NCBI RefSeq assembly: GCF_040833995.1 | Contig: NZ_CP162137.1 | Location: forward strand, 434,001-498,000 | From: Leptospira sp. WS58.C1 | GTDB taxonomy: Bacteria; Spirochaetota; Leptospiria; Leptospirales; Leptospiraceae | DNA length: 64,000 nt | Direction: 5' to 3' | In this document: in pieces, positions 7,530 through 17,125 of the stretch | Position numbering within the stretch: the stretch's first letter is position 1 | Layout of the letters: every line of letters begins with the position of its first letter | Notes under the pieces: generated by a model | What the model saw: only the letters and a program-made list of their open reading frames with translations | Database searches by the model: none | Told to the model about the DNA's origin: nothing | Program-made: the position numbers and the translations under genes

Positions 7530-8549
7530 ATGATTTTTAAAAATACATTCGTGAGAAGATCCGTTGTTTTATTAGGAATACTTGTCCTTTCAGGGATTGT
7601 CGCCTTCTTTGTTGTGGATGAGATCAAAGGGGGAGCGGTTGGCGCAGGCCAGGTAAAGGTGGACATCATCGTTGAACCTGGAGACTCTCCGGTAGAAGTT
7701 ACGGAAAATCTTTCCAAGAACGGACTTTTAAAGTCTTCCAAATATTTCCTTTTTCTAATTAAAGCGACGAGGTCCGCAGGCAAGATCAAAGCAGGTCTGT
7801 ATGAGATCAACGACGGGATGGATGCGCGCAAGATCCTCCAAGTGATCACGGAAGGAAAAGTAAAACTCGTAACTTTCACGATCCCGGAAGGTTATAATAA
7901 CCGCCAGATCGGGGACTTATTAGTTAAGAAAAATTTAATTAAAACCAGAGCGGACTTTTTGAATGCAGCTTCCAGAACGGAACTATTGAGAGAATTCAAA
8001 ATTCCCGCAAATAATGCGGAAGGTTATCTGTTCCCGGAAACGTATAGCGTACCGGTGAATTTTCCGGTGGATAAGATCGTCAGAATGATGATCAAAAGAT
8101 TTTATGTTCGCTTGGAAAAGATCCCAGGCGCTAAGGAATTGGATCCTAAAAAATTACATGAGATCGTGGTCCTGGCTTCCGTTGTAGAAAGAGAAGCCAA
8201 AAAAAATGAAGAAAGACCTTTAATGGCGGGTGTTTTCTTAAATCGTCTCAAACAGGATATTCCTTTGGAGTCTTGTGCGACGATCCAGTACCTTTTTGAT
8301 AAACCTCATCCTCGCATTTTCGAAAAGGATCTGAAGATTATTTCTCCTTATAATACGTATATGAACAAAGGATATCCGCCCGGTCCTATTTCTAATCCGG
8401 GACAACCGTCTTTGGAAGCGGCGCTTATGCCTACCAAGACCGAGTATCTCTTCTTCTTATTAAAACCGGACGGGTTCCATTACTTCTCTAAAAGTTTTAA
8501 AGAACATGCCGAAGCTAAGAAAAAGTACATCGATGTTCTTTACGAATAG
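7530..8549 (+). CDS. mltG: Endolytic murein transglycosylase
   Basis: 339 residues. A single N-terminal membrane anchor (about 12-31) is followed by a LysM-like region (VEPGDSPVEVTENLSKNG) and the YceG catalytic domain. The domain shows FTIPEGYNNRQIGDLL, NAEGYLFPETY, VVLASVVEREAKKNEER with the catalytic Glu, and a C-terminal PYNTY...GYPPGPISNPG. MltG cuts nascent glycan strands in the periplasm next to the membrane and is thought to end their elongation. Length is normal for the family. The gene overlaps no other and is followed after 12 bp by a small coiled-coil protein, probably in one transcript. Confidence 0.92.
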   Translation: MIFKNTFVRRSVVLLGILVLSGIVAFFVVDEIKGGAVGAGQVKVDIIVEPGDSPVEVTENLSKNGLLKSSKYFLFLIKATRSAGKIKAGLYEINDGMDARKILQVITEGKVKLVTFTIPEGYNNRQIGDLLVKKNLIKTRADFLNAASRTELLREFKIPANNAEGYLFPETYSVPVNFPVDKIVRMMIKRFYVRLEKIPGAKELDPKKLHEIVVLASVVEREAKKNEERPLMAGVFLNRLKQDIPLESCATIQYLFDKPHPRIFEKDLKIISPYNTYMNKGYPPGPISNPGQPSLEAALMPTKTEYLFFLLKPDGFHYFSKSFKEHAEAKKKYIDVLYE

Positions 8550-8561
8550 AGGAGTGCAATC

Positions 8562-8819
8562 ATGAGTTCCCCTGTAGAAGAAATCGTTTCGGTCGCAGAA
8601 CAATTAAAAGAGGTCCAAAGATCTTTGGATCTTTTTAAGGAAAAACAACAAAAGAGGGAATCTGCCAGTGACGCGGCCATCGAGTTCGTGGAAAAAGCGA
8701 GTTTGGTTTTGGGTAGGGCGGAAAAAAAAGAGATACTTCTGACAGAGGACCAAAAGAGAAGGATCCGGAACAATCTATTGAAGATCAGATCTTCTCTAGT
8801 CCGCAATATGGAAGGTTGA
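8562..8819 (+). CDS. Small coiled-coil protein, unknown
   Basis: 85 residues, highly charged and helical over nearly the whole length (EQLKEVQRSLDLFKEKQQK and KKEILLTEDQKRRIRNNL). I do not recognise a family. GAGGAGTGC precedes the ATG by a good distance, and the gene lies 12 bp after mltG, so it is probably co-transcribed. No signal peptide or membrane segment. It may form a helical hairpin or dimer. Confidence 0.7.
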   Translation: MSSPVEEIVSVAEQLKEVQRSLDLFKEKQQKRESASDAAIEFVEKASLVLGRAEKKEILLTEDQKRRIRNNLLKIRSSLVRNMEG

Positions 8820-8983
8820 TATAGGAACTCCTACAGGCTTCATTGGACAGAAGAAGCGACCTTCCACCGGACATTTTGTCTCATTTCTTCCCGAGACTTG
8901 GGTTCAAAAACTTAAATGACAGGCCGAAACGGCCCCAGGTTATAGTATTTTGAGTAATATTCCCAAATAATTGGTAGGAACAA

Positions 8984-10657
8984 ATGATGGCAACGAAAGC
9001 TCCGACGGACTCTTCGGCGGCAAAACAGGCTTTAAGCAAGTCTTCAGCTATAATCGAACAAGTAACCAAGGCCTTAGCGGCTAAATGTAGCTCCAATGGA
9101 AAAGTTTCCGTTTCCAAGATGGACCAAAACCAATTCGTACAATACCAAATCGCTTGGTTGACTTCCGAGCAAAAGATCGCGGAAAACTTTATCGAGTACG
9201 CTTGGAACGATTCTCTCGGGACCGGCGAGCTGGAAAAATTAATGGCGCAAGTTTTCGCTGCGGAAGTTGTTTCCCATATCCGCACCGAGTTCAGTTCCAG
9301 AGCTTCCGAATACGGAATTTCCACCCAAGAACTGGTTTCCAAATTATTCGACGACTCCACTAACAAGTTCTTAGAAGAATCCAGTGCGATCGAAAATTAT
9401 AATCATATTGCCGACCTGATCGCTTCTACCGGAAGTTTTGGAGCGTACGGTCTGAGCGAAGACCATGAAATGTTCCGCCAAACTTTCAAACAGTTCGCAG
9501 AAGAAGTAGTGGCTCCTAAAGCGGAACACGTTCACCGTCACGACGATATCGTTCCGGAAGAGATCATCCAAGGTTTAAGAGACATGGGATGTTTCGGTCT
9601 TTGTATTCCTGAAACTTACGGTGGATTACAACCGAACGACAAGCCGGACAATATCTCCATGCTAGTCGTAACCGAAGAACTTTCCAGAGGATCTTTGGGG
9701 ATCGCAGGATCTCTCATCACTCGTCCTGAAATCCTTTCTAAAGCGTTATTAAAAGGTGGAACAGACGCTCAAAAAGAGAAGTGGCTCCCACTAATCGCTT
9801 CCGGAGAGAAGATGGGCGGTATCATGGTGACCGAACCTAACTACGGTTCGGATGTTGCCGGAGTTTCCGTAACCGCTAAAAAAGTGGACGGAGGTTGGTC
9901 GATCAATGGCGTTAAGACCTGGTGTACTTTTGCGGGATATGCGAACCTTCTTCTGATTCTTGTAAGAACAGAGACGGATCCTGAGTTGAAACATAAAGGT
10001 CTTTCTATCGTTCTTGCGGAGAAGCCAAGCTTCACAGGTCACGAATTCGATTATAAACAAGATGGCGGCGGAAGAATTTCCGGTAAAGCGATCGGAACCA
10101 TCGGTTACCGCGGTATGCACTCTTTCGAAGTTTCTTTCGAGGACTATTTTGTTCCGGAAGAGAACCTGATCGGAGGAGAAGCAGGCAGAGGAAAAGGATT
10201 CTATTTCCAAATGGAAGGTTTTGCCGGAGGAAGGATCCAGACCGCGGCTCGAGCAAACGGTGTGATGCAAGCTGCCTTAGAAGCAGGTCTTCGTTACGCA
10301 CAAGAAAGACAAGTATTCCAAAAACCTATCTTCGATTATAACCTGACTAAATATAAGATCGCTCGTATGGCGATGATCGTTCAAGCGTCTCGCCAGTTCA
10401 CGAACACTGTAGCAAAACTTTTGGACAACCACGAAGGTCAAATGGAAGCGACTCTCATCAAGTTCTATGCTTCTAAAGTTGCTGAATGGGTGACAAGAGA
10501 AGCAATGCAGATCCACGGAGGAATGGGATACGCGGAAGAATATGCAGTTTCTCGTTATTTCGTAGATGCCCGTGTATTCTCCATCTTTGAAGGTGCGGAA
10601 GAAGTAATGGCTCTTAGGGTAATTGCAAAATCCCTAATGGACCAATATTCGGCTTAA
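8984..10657 (+). CDS. Acyl-CoA dehydrogenase with N-terminal extension (methylsuccinyl-CoA dehydrogenase-like)
   Basis: 557 residues, about 150 more than a usual acyl-CoA dehydrogenase. Residues 1-150 are a helical extension. The FAD-dependent core follows: GLCIPETYGG, GGIMVTEPNYGSDVAGV, GWSINGVKTWCTFAG, the C-terminal IHGGMGYAEEYAVSR, and IFEGAEEVMALR with the likely catalytic Glu. The length and the extension recall (2S)-methylsuccinyl-CoA dehydrogenase of the ethylmalonyl-CoA pathway, but other long family members exist and no other pathway gene is nearby. It oxidises an acyl-CoA to an enoyl-CoA with electrons passed to ETF. TAGGAAC lies upstream of paired ATGs at 8984 and 8987. It ends at a strong terminator. 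Confidence 0.85.
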   Translation: MMATKAPTDSSAAKQALSKSSAIIEQVTKALAAKCSSNGKVSVSKMDQNQFVQYQIAWLTSEQKIAENFIEYAWNDSLGTGELEKLMAQVFAAEVVSHIRTEFSSRASEYGISTQELVSKLFDDSTNKFLEESSAIENYNHIADLIASTGSFGAYGLSEDHEMFRQTFKQFAEEVVAPKAEHVHRHDDIVPEEIIQGLRDMGCFGLCIPETYGGLQPNDKPDNISMLVVTEELSRGSLGIAGSLITRPEILSKALLKGGTDAQKEKWLPLIASGEKMGGIMVTEPNYGSDVAGVSVTAKKVDGGWSINGVKTWCTFAGYANLLLILVRTETDPELKHKGLSIVLAEKPSFTGHEFDYKQDGGGRISGKAIGTIGYRGMHSFEVSFEDYFVPEENLIGGEAGRGKGFYFQMEGFAGGRIQTAARANGVMQAALEAGLRYAQERQVFQKPIFDYNLTKYKIARMAMIVQASRQFTNTVAKLLDNHEGQMEATLIKFYASKVAEWVTREAMQIHGGMGYAEEYAVSRYFVDARVFSIFEGAEEVMALRVIAKSLMDQYSA

Positions 10658-10678
10658 ATTCCTTCTTAAAACGTGAAA

Positions 10679-10711
10679 TAAAAAAAGGAAGTCGAAAGAC
10701 TTCCTTTTTTT
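10679..10711 (+). terminator. Bidirectional rho-independent terminator
   Basis: AAAAAAGGAAGTC and GACTTCCTTTTTT pair around a GAAA tetraloop, with A- and T-runs on both sides. It can serve both the dehydrogenase gene and the convergent minus-strand gene. Confidence 0.9.
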
Positions 10712-10772
10712 ATCGAGCGGACCTTTTGAGCGATCCGTCGGAGCGAAATCAAACAAACTGTACTCGAGTAAC

Positions 10773-11384
10773 TTAACTGGCGAGTTGTTCTACGAAGGCG
10801 AGAATATCCGAATTATCTCTTTCCAAAAATTCAAGAGTCCTTTCTACCAGATGATCCAAATAATAGTTGGGGTTGTGGTAATCTCTTAAGAAAGCTTTTA
10901 CTTGTTCTATCTTTTCCTCTGGAATCCTGTCTTCCAGGACGATTTGTGCCAATGCGTAGATCCCGAATGCGGATTTGAACGGATCGTTAAGAGAAGAGAT
11001 GGAAATAATCTCATCTATATCAATTTCTTTGAATGTAGGGATCAGATCTCCGATCAGCTCCAAGGCACCGGTCGGAATAGTCCTGTCCAAGGACTTTACG
11101 TAATTGATAAATAATCGATAAGACTGAGAGTCTCCGATCCGAGAAAGCATATGAAAGATCCCGGAAAGTAGTCTTTTATGAAATCCCCAGGACAATCTGC
11201 CTGAATCCGCCTCTCTGATCGCTTGGTATAAAAAACTCCAAACCAGTTTGTCTCCGGATCTCGCCCTTTCAGATAATTGATCCAACCAAAGATCGAAGTT
11301 GGGATTTTCGGATTCCTTTTTGAGAAAATCCATGAGTTCCGAGGGAGTTTGTACAGAGGGGAGAGTAAGGGCAATTTTCGACAT
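10773..11384 (-). CDS. Helical-repeat-like protein, unknown
   Basis: 203 residues, predicted all-helical with HEAT-like pairs of helices (WSFLYQAIREADSG, GIFHMLSRIGDSQSYR, LELIGDLIPTF, GIYALAQIVLEDRI). I recognise no family. No signal peptide, membrane segment or catalytic motif. It stands alone on the minus strand, about 100 bp upstream of nothing on its own strand except ilvD further up, so it could be in the ilvD transcript's neighbourhood but runs the same way with a 98-bp gap after ilvD. Confidence 0.6.
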   Translation of the reverse strand: MSKIALTLPSVQTPSELMDFLKKESENPNFDLWLDQLSERARSGDKLVWSFLYQAIREADSGRLSWGFHKRLLSGIFHMLSRIGDSQSYRLFINYVKSLDRTIPTGALELIGDLIPTFKEIDIDEIISISSLNDPFKSAFGIYALAQIVLEDRIPEEKIEQVKAFLRDYHNPNYYLDHLVERTLEFLERDNSDILAFVEQLAS

Positions 11385-11482
11385 AAGTAGAAGATACTCT
11401 CTTTTAAGATCGGTTTCCAGTCTTTTTATTCGACATCGATTTTTTAATTCCCTTACTCTAGGAATAGTTTTGTCTCATTAAA

Positions 11483-13339
11483 TTATTGATGTTCTACCTG
11501 GCTAACATCTCTGATAGCTCCCGTATGTGCAGAAGTTGTCATTGCGGCATAGGCTCTTAATGCTGCGGAAACTGTTCTCTTTCTGGACTTAGGTTTCCAA
11601 GCTTCTTTCCCTTTGTCGTTCATTCTATCTCTGCGGTCGGAAAGTTCTGCGTCACTCACCCTTAAGTGAATGGATCTATCCGGGATATCTATTTCGATGA
11701 TATCGCCTTCTTCTACAAGTCCGATGACTCCGCCTGCTGCCGCTTCCGGGGAAACATGTCCGATAGAAAGTCCGGAAGTTCCTCCGGAAAATCTTCCGTC
11801 CGTTAGGAGGGCACAAGCTTTTCCTAAACCTTTGGATTTTAGATAGGAAGTAGGATATAACATTTCCTGCATACCGGGTCCGCCTTTTGGACCTTCATAT
11901 CGGATCACTACTACGTCACCTTCTACCACTTCGTTACCGAGGATTTTAGCAACAGCTTCTTCTTGGCTTTCCATCACTCTGGCCTTGCCCTTGAATTTCC
12001 AGATGGACTCGTCAACACCCGCCGTCTTAACGATACAACCTTCGGGTGCGATATTTCCGTAAAGAACAGCAAGTCCTCCATCTTGTGAGTATGCGTGTTC
12101 TACGTCTCGAATACAACCGTTAGCCCTATCTAGATCCAGTTCAGGCCAACGTTTGTCTTGGGAGAATGCTTCCGTTGTAGGAATTCCACCCGGTGCTGCG
12201 GAGAATAATGCGTATGCCTTGGAGTTTGCTTTCTGACGAACGATATCCCATTCTTCTATAGCTTTTCCTAACGTTTCTGAATGGACCGTAGGCACATCTC
12301 TATGAATAAGGCCTGCTCTGTCCAACTCGGAAAGAATACCGATGACTCCACCCGCTCTATGAACGTCTTCCATATGATATTTTTGCGTGGCAGGTGCTAC
12401 TTTACAAACGCAAGGAACTCTTCTGGAAATAAGATCAATATCATGCATTTTGAAATTGATTCCTGCTTCGTTTGCAGCCGCGAGAATATGGAGTACTGTA
12501 TTTGTAGATCCTCCCATCGCTACGTCCAAACTCATCGCATTTTGGAAGGCTTCGTGTGTTGCGATGTTTCTCGGAAGAACGGATTCATCGTCCTGTTCAT
12601 AATATCTTTTTGCAAGTTCTACGATCAATCGTCCGGCGGTTAAGAAGAGTTGTTTTCTGTCCGCATGAGTAGCTAACGTGGAACCGTTGCCAGGAAGAGA
12701 AAGTCCTAATGCTTCGGTAAGACAGTTCATCGAATTTGCTGTGAACATTCCGGAACAAGATCCGCAAGTCGGACAAGCAGAACGTTCTATCTGCTCTACA
12801 AGTTCGTCGGAAACATTTTCGTTGGCGGCTTCTACCATTGCATCCACCAAATCCAATTTTCGAACCTCTCCATTCCAATTTACTTTTCCGGCTTCCATGG
12901 GTCCACCGGATACGAAAACGGTTGGTATGTTCAATCGTAACGCTGCCATAAGCATTCCGGGTGTGATCTTATCGCAGTTGGAAATACAAATAAGTGCATC
13001 TGCAGTATGTGCGTTGACCATATATTCCACCGAGTCGGCGATCAGGTCTCGGCTCGGCAAAGAGTATAACATTCCGCCATGCCCCATGGCTATACCGTCG
13101 TCCACTGCGATGGTATTGAATTCTTTTGCGACGGCTCCCGCCTTCTCCACTTCTCTAGCGACCATTTGTCCTAGATCTTTTAAATGAACATGTCCCGGAA
13201 CGAACTGAGTGAATGAGTTTGCAATTGCGATGATCGGTTTTCCGAAATCACCTTCTTTCATGCCGGTGGCTCTCCAGAGAGCTCTGGCTCCGGCCATATT
13301 GCGTCCATGGGTGGAAGTACGGGATCTTAACTGAGGCAT
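11483..13339 (-). CDS. ilvD: Dihydroxy-acid dehydratase
   Basis: 618 residues, the full usual length of the long IlvD form. It shows the N-terminal [19 protein letters not shown], the iron-sulfur cysteines in [12 protein letters not shown] and [19 protein letters not shown], and the C-terminal [19 protein letters not shown]. It dehydrates 2,3-dihydroxy-isovalerate and 2,3-dihydroxy-methylvalerate to the 2-keto acids, the third common step of valine, leucine and isoleucine synthesis, in the cytoplasm. It is monocistronic here, divergent from the ethanolamine permease; the other ilv genes are not in the window. Confidence 0.97.
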   Translation of the reverse strand: MPQLRSRTSTHGRNMAGARALWRATGMKEGDFGKPIIAIANSFTQFVPGHVHLKDLGQMVAREVEKAGAVAKEFNTIAVDDGIAMGHGGMLYSLPSRDLIADSVEYMVNAHTADALICISNCDKITPGMLMAALRLNIPTVFVSGGPMEAGKVNWNGEVRKLDLVDAMVEAANENVSDELVEQIERSACPTCGSCSGMFTANSMNCLTEALGLSLPGNGSTLATHADRKQLFLTAGRLIVELAKRYYEQDDESVLPRNIATHEAFQNAMSLDVAMGGSTNTVLHILAAANEAGINFKMHDIDLISRRVPCVCKVAPATQKYHMEDVHRAGGVIGILSELDRAGLIHRDVPTVHSETLGKAIEEWDIVRQKANSKAYALFSAAPGGIPTTEAFSQDKRWPELDLDRANGCIRDVEHAYSQDGGLAVLYGNIAPEGCIVKTAGVDESIWKFKGKARVMESQEEAVAKILGNEVVEGDVVVIRYEGPKGGPGMQEMLYPTSYLKSKGLGKACALLTDGRFSGGTSGLSIGHVSPEAAAGGVIGLVEEGDIIEIDIPDRSIHLRVSDAELSDRRDRMNDKGKEAWKPKSRKRTVSAALRAYAAMTTSAHTGAIRDVSQVEHQ

Positions 13340-13449
13340 ATTGAATGCTCCCTGGTGTAAGTTTAGACGTCGAGTTTTTTCCTAAGGGAGAAACTAAGTT
13401 GGTTTTGAGATCGAATCGCGTATAGTAAGTATAAAATTGTGCTCTAGTC

Positions 13450-13497
13450 GCCCGAGTGGTGGAACTCCTACATCGTGTTAGGAAGCTCCGAGGGGGC
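13450..13497 (+). promoter_or_regulatory. Structured leader before the ethanolamine permease
   Basis: TCCTA at 13466-13470 pairs with TAGGA at 13479-13483, with inner CA/TG pairs, and an outer GCCC at 13450-13453 can pair with GGGC at 13494-13497. The 11-mer GGAACTCCTAC at 13461-13471 also occurs at 8824-8834. The outer part resembles the start of a tRNA but no tRNA can be folded. It may be a regulatory leader; no known riboswitch consensus is recognised. Confidence 0.35.
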
Positions 13498-13526
13498 AGG
13501 CACATTTCTTGCTAATCAAACCTAGA

Positions 13527-14837
13527 ATGGAATCAAAAGAAGAATTCAGTAGAACCCTGGGGCCTTGGCTACTCTGGGGTTTGGGGGTCGGATACGTAAT
13601 TTCAGGCATGTATTTCGGTTGGAACCTGGGCCTACCGGTTGGCGGGACCTTGGGCTTAGGAATTGCCACCTTACTCATCATTCTGCTATATGTTTGTTTT
13701 TCTTTCAGTTACACAGAACTCGCATGTATGATCCCCAAAGCGGGAGGAGCATTCGACTACGGTAGAGAAGCTCTCGGAAATGCCTGGGCTTATCTGGTAG
13801 GCACCGCTCAGTTGATCGAATTTTTATTTGCACCCCCTGCGATTGCCGCCGCCATTGGCGCCTACTTCTCCTTGTTTTTGCCTGGAATCGATCCGATCTG
13901 GATCGCAATTATTGCTTACCTACTATTTACAAGTTTGAATATACTTGGAGTAAAATTTGCGGCTTCCTTCGAATTCGGGATTACTATATTAGCGGTTTTT
14001 GAATTACTTTTATTTTCAGGACTTACACTTCCTAGTTTTTCTTGGGATAAGTTTTCCTCCAATCCATTGCCCAACGGTTGGACAGGTGCCTTGTCCTCAT
14101 TACCGTTTGCTGTTTGGTTCTTTCTTGCAATCGAAGGAGTAGCAAACGTTGCAGAAGAAACAAAAGATCCTCAAAAAAATATTTTGATCGGATTCGGATC
14201 CGCGTTAGCCACTTTGGTTGTACTTTGCGGATTGGTATTTTTTTCTTCCATCGGAGTCGGTGGATGGGAAATGATCGTGTATCCTGAACAAGGAGCTGCC
14301 GCCTCCGATTATCCATTGCCTCTCGCATTACGGAAATTATACGGAGAGTCCGGTTGGGCATTTCACCTTCTGATCACCATCGGATTATTCGGACTTATCG
14401 CTTCTTTTCACGGAATCATTTTGGCGGGGGGAAGAGCCAGTTTCGAATTTGGAAGAGCCGATTTTCTTCCTAAATTTTTCGGTAAGATCCATCCGAAATT
14501 CAAAACACCTGCAAATGCACTGTTGGCAAATACCGCATTCGGGATTGCAGCATTATGCACAGGTAAAACATCCGAGCTGATCACATTATCCGCATTCGGA
14601 GCCTTGCTCTTATATTTCTGTTCCATGATCAGCTTTTTTGTGCTCAGAAAAAGTCAGCCGGATAGAGAAAGGCCGTTTGTGGTTCCGGGAGGGAAAATCC
14701 TACCTTCTATCGCTCTTGTTCTATCTGCGCTCGTCTTGGCCGTGTCTGCCTGGCAACATCCAATCTTATTCGGGATCTTTGTTTTGATTTTAGGAAGCGG
14801 CTTGGTTTGGGCCAGGTCTTCCATTTTTGGAAAATGA
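13527..14837 (+). CDS. eat: Ethanolamine permease (APC family)
   Basis: 436 residues from the ATG at 13527; a TTG at 13509 would add six residues and has a GCAGG 8 bases upstream, so the start is uncertain. The N-terminus TLGPWLLWGLGVGYVISG followed by YFGWNLGLPVGG is the signature of ethanolamine permeases. About 12 transmembrane segments are visible, with KAGGAFDYGREALG and AIEGVANVAEETKDP conserved in the family. It brings ethanolamine across the inner membrane. It leads the eat-eutB-eutC run and is divergent from ilvD. Confidence 0.88.
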   Translation: MESKEEFSRTLGPWLLWGLGVGYVISGMYFGWNLGLPVGGTLGLGIATLLIILLYVCFSFSYTELACMIPKAGGAFDYGREALGNAWAYLVGTAQLIEFLFAPPAIAAAIGAYFSLFLPGIDPIWIAIIAYLLFTSLNILGVKFAASFEFGITILAVFELLLFSGLTLPSFSWDKFSSNPLPNGWTGALSSLPFAVWFFLAIEGVANVAEETKDPQKNILIGFGSALATLVVLCGLVFFSSIGVGGWEMIVYPEQGAAASDYPLPLALRKLYGESGWAFHLLITIGLFGLIASFHGIILAGGRASFEFGRADFLPKFFGKIHPKFKTPANALLANTAFGIAALCTGKTSELITLSAFGALLLYFCSMISFFVLRKSQPDRERPFVVPGGKILPSIALVLSALVLAVSAWQHPILFGIFVLILGSGLVWARSSIFGK

Positions 14838-14942
14838 AAAGGCAATTTTCTTGATTTGGGATTTTTCGGAATTAGAGTAAGTCGGATCAAGAAAAGAAAA
14901 AATTCCGATCAAAGATCTTATATGAGACAATAGGAAATCAAT

Positions 14943-16337
14943 ATGGCTTATAAAACCGTTCTTGGTAGGAGGTCTTACACATTTCCTGACTTAAAAACAT
15001 TATTAGCGAAGGCGAGCCCGCTTCGTTCGGGAGACCAATTGGCAGGGATCGCAGCTTCCACTCAGGAAGAAAGGGTGGCCGCCCAAATGGCTTTGGCAGA
15101 TCTGCCTTTATCAGAATTTTTGAATATAGAATTGATCCCTGGAGAAACGGACGAAGTGACTCGGCTCATTTTCGAATCGCATAATAGTTCGGCTTTTTCT
15201 AAAATTTCTTCCTTAACAGTGGGAGAATTTCGCGACTTTCTGTTAAAGGAAAATACGGACTCGGACCTGATTTCCCAGATCCGAGACGGGATCACTCCGG
15301 AGATGGCTGCCGCTGTTTCCAAGTTAATGTCCAACCAGGATCTGATCTTGGTTTCTAAAAAATTTCCCGTGGTGACCAAGTTCCGAAACACGATAGGACT
15401 TCCTGGAAGGTTGTCCGCACGTTTGCAACCCAATCATCCCACGGACGATCCTAAAGGAATTGCTGCGAGTATATTGGACGGACTCCTTTTGGGAAGCGGG
15501 GATGCAGTGATCGGTATCAACCCGGCGACGGACAATGTTCCGACAGTGATTGCACTTTTGAAAATGTTGGATTCTATCATTCAAAAATATTCTATACCTA
15601 CCCAGTCTTGTGTTCTCTGTCATGTGACCACTTCTATGAAAGCGATGGAAGAAGGTGCTCCTCTCGATCTTGTATTCCAATCCATCGGAGGAAGCGAAGC
15701 TTTGAACAAAAGTTTCGGGGTGAATTTAAGTATTTTGGAAGAATCTAGACAGATGGCTTTGGAACTGAACAGAGGTACAATCGGAAAAAACGTAATGTAT
15801 TTCGAAACGGGACAGGGAAGTGGATTGTCTGCGGGAGCACATTTTGGTATAGACCAACAAACCTTAGAGGCAAGAGCGTATGCGGTCGCAAAAAAATTCG
15901 ATCCATTACTTGTGAATACTGTGGTAGGTTTTATCGGACCGGAATATCTATATAACGGAAAACAAATATTAAGGGCTGGATTAGAAGATCATTTTTGTGG
16001 AAAACTTTTAGGTCTTCCTATGGGCGTGGATGTTTGTTACACCAATCATGCGGATGCGGACCAGGATGATATGGATACATTACTTACATTACTTGGAGCC
16101 GCCGGATGTAATTATATTATGGGGGTTCCCGGTGCGGACGATGTGATGTTGTCTTACCAAAGTACTTCTTTTCATGACGCTTTGTATTTGCGTCAGGTTT
16201 TTGGACTCAGGCCAGCCCCTGAATTCGAATCTTGGCTTTTGGAGAAAGGGTTATTCGAAACAACGAAACAATTTTTGCCAAAAGAGAATCCAGGCAAACT
16301 TTTACTTGAAGAAATATTAGAGGATAAGGCCGGATGA
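14943..16337 (+). CDS. eutB: Ethanolamine ammonia-lyase, large subunit
   Basis: 464 residues, normal length. Family features include NPATDNVPTVIALLKMLD, CVLCHVTTSMKAMEEGAP, YFETGQGSGLSAGAHFG and CYTNHADADQDDMDTLL, which build the TIM barrel that binds substrate and adenosylcobalamin. With EutC it splits ethanolamine into acetaldehyde and ammonia by a radical mechanism. TAGGAAATC precedes the ATG. Its stop overlaps the eutC start by 4 bp. No microcompartment shell, reactivase (eutA) or acetaldehyde dehydrogenase gene lies nearby. Confidence 0.97.
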   Translation: MAYKTVLGRRSYTFPDLKTLLAKASPLRSGDQLAGIAASTQEERVAAQMALADLPLSEFLNIELIPGETDEVTRLIFESHNSSAFSKISSLTVGEFRDFLLKENTDSDLISQIRDGITPEMAAAVSKLMSNQDLILVSKKFPVVTKFRNTIGLPGRLSARLQPNHPTDDPKGIAASILDGLLLGSGDAVIGINPATDNVPTVIALLKMLDSIIQKYSIPTQSCVLCHVTTSMKAMEEGAPLDLVFQSIGGSEALNKSFGVNLSILEESRQMALELNRGTIGKNVMYFETGQGSGLSAGAHFGIDQQTLEARAYAVAKKFDPLLVNTVVGFIGPEYLYNGKQILRAGLEDHFCGKLLGLPMGVDVCYTNHADADQDDMDTLLTLLGAAGCNYIMGVPGADDVMLSYQSTSFHDALYLRQVFGLRPAPEFESWLLEKGLFETTKQFLPKENPGKLLLEEILEDKAG

Positions 16338-17119
16338 ATCCTAAAGAATTTTGGAAAAGTTTAACTTCCGCTAGGATTGGGATCGGAAGGTCGGGAGGTT
16401 CTATCCCTACTTCTGAACTTCTAAAATTCAGATTGGATCATGCAAGAGCAAGAGACGCAGTTTTAGAAGAACCGGATTTTGATACGATCTATATCGGCCT
16501 TGAAAAAATTTTCCAACCATTAGGGATCGAGACTATTGGTGTAGAAAGTTTAGCAAAAAGCAGAGAAGAATATTTACTGAGACCGGATTTGGGCCGTAGG
16601 CTCTCGGGACCTTCCCGGTCTAGATTAGAATCCAAAAAAGGAAACTGCGATCTTGCGTTGATAGGTATAGACGGACTTTCTGCGAGAGCTATCGATTCGA
16701 ATTTGATACCATTCTTACAAGTTTTGGTGCCGATCTTATCCGAGCAAAAATACAAGATCGCTCCGTTCGTTTTAGGAAAGTTTGGAAGGGTTGCCATCGG
16801 AGACGAGATCGGAGAAATATTGGGGGCCAAAGCGGTTGTATTGCTGATAGGAGAACGACCGGGACTTTCTTCCGCAGATAGTTTAGGAATGTATCTGACC
16901 TTTGATCCTAAGTTAGGCAAAACAGACGAAAGCCGAAATTGTATTTCGAATATACGACCCGACGGCTTAGATTTTTACAAAGCATCCTTAAAAACGGCTT
17001 ATTTACTTTCCGAATCTCTCAAACGGGGTATATCCGGAGTGGATCTAAAGGATGAAATGGCTCCGGATTTCTTGGATTCTTCTTCCAAAGATAGTATTTC
17101 AAATAGATTGAGTTTATAA
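16334..17119 (+). CDS. eutC: Ethanolamine ammonia-lyase, small subunit
   Basis: 261 residues, overlapping eutB by 4 bp and so translationally coupled. The N-terminal TSARIGIGRSGGSIPTSELL and LDHARARDAV are the family's hallmark, followed by LLIGERPGLSSADSLGMYL and the NCISNIRPDGL ending that completes the cobalamin site at the interface with EutB. Cytoplasmic. Nothing suggests a microcompartment-targeting extension at the N-terminus, which starts only about 15 residues before the first conserved motif. Confidence 0.96.
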   Translation: MNPKEFWKSLTSARIGIGRSGGSIPTSELLKFRLDHARARDAVLEEPDFDTIYIGLEKIFQPLGIETIGVESLAKSREEYLLRPDLGRRLSGPSRSRLESKKGNCDLALIGIDGLSARAIDSNLIPFLQVLVPILSEQKYKIAPFVLGKFGRVAIGDEIGEILGAKAVVLLIGERPGLSSADSLGMYLTFDPKLGKTDESRNCISNIRPDGLDFYKASLKTAYLLSESLKRGISGVDLKDEMAPDFLDSSSKDSISNRLSL

Positions 17120-17125
17120 AAATCT

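Noticed and set aside
12678..13187. Long plus-strand open frame opposite ilvD
   Set aside because: It is antisense to the conserved iron-sulfur region of ilvD and encodes no recognisable protein.
13450..13510. tRNA-Leu or tRNA-Ser fragment (GCCCGAGTGGTGGAA)
   Set aside because: Only the first 15-17 bases resemble a tRNA; no anticodon arm or T arm follows.
13340..13526. Cobalamin riboswitch before the B12-dependent ethanolamine genes
   Set aside because: No B12-box consensus is visible; the hairpins present are described only as a structured leader.
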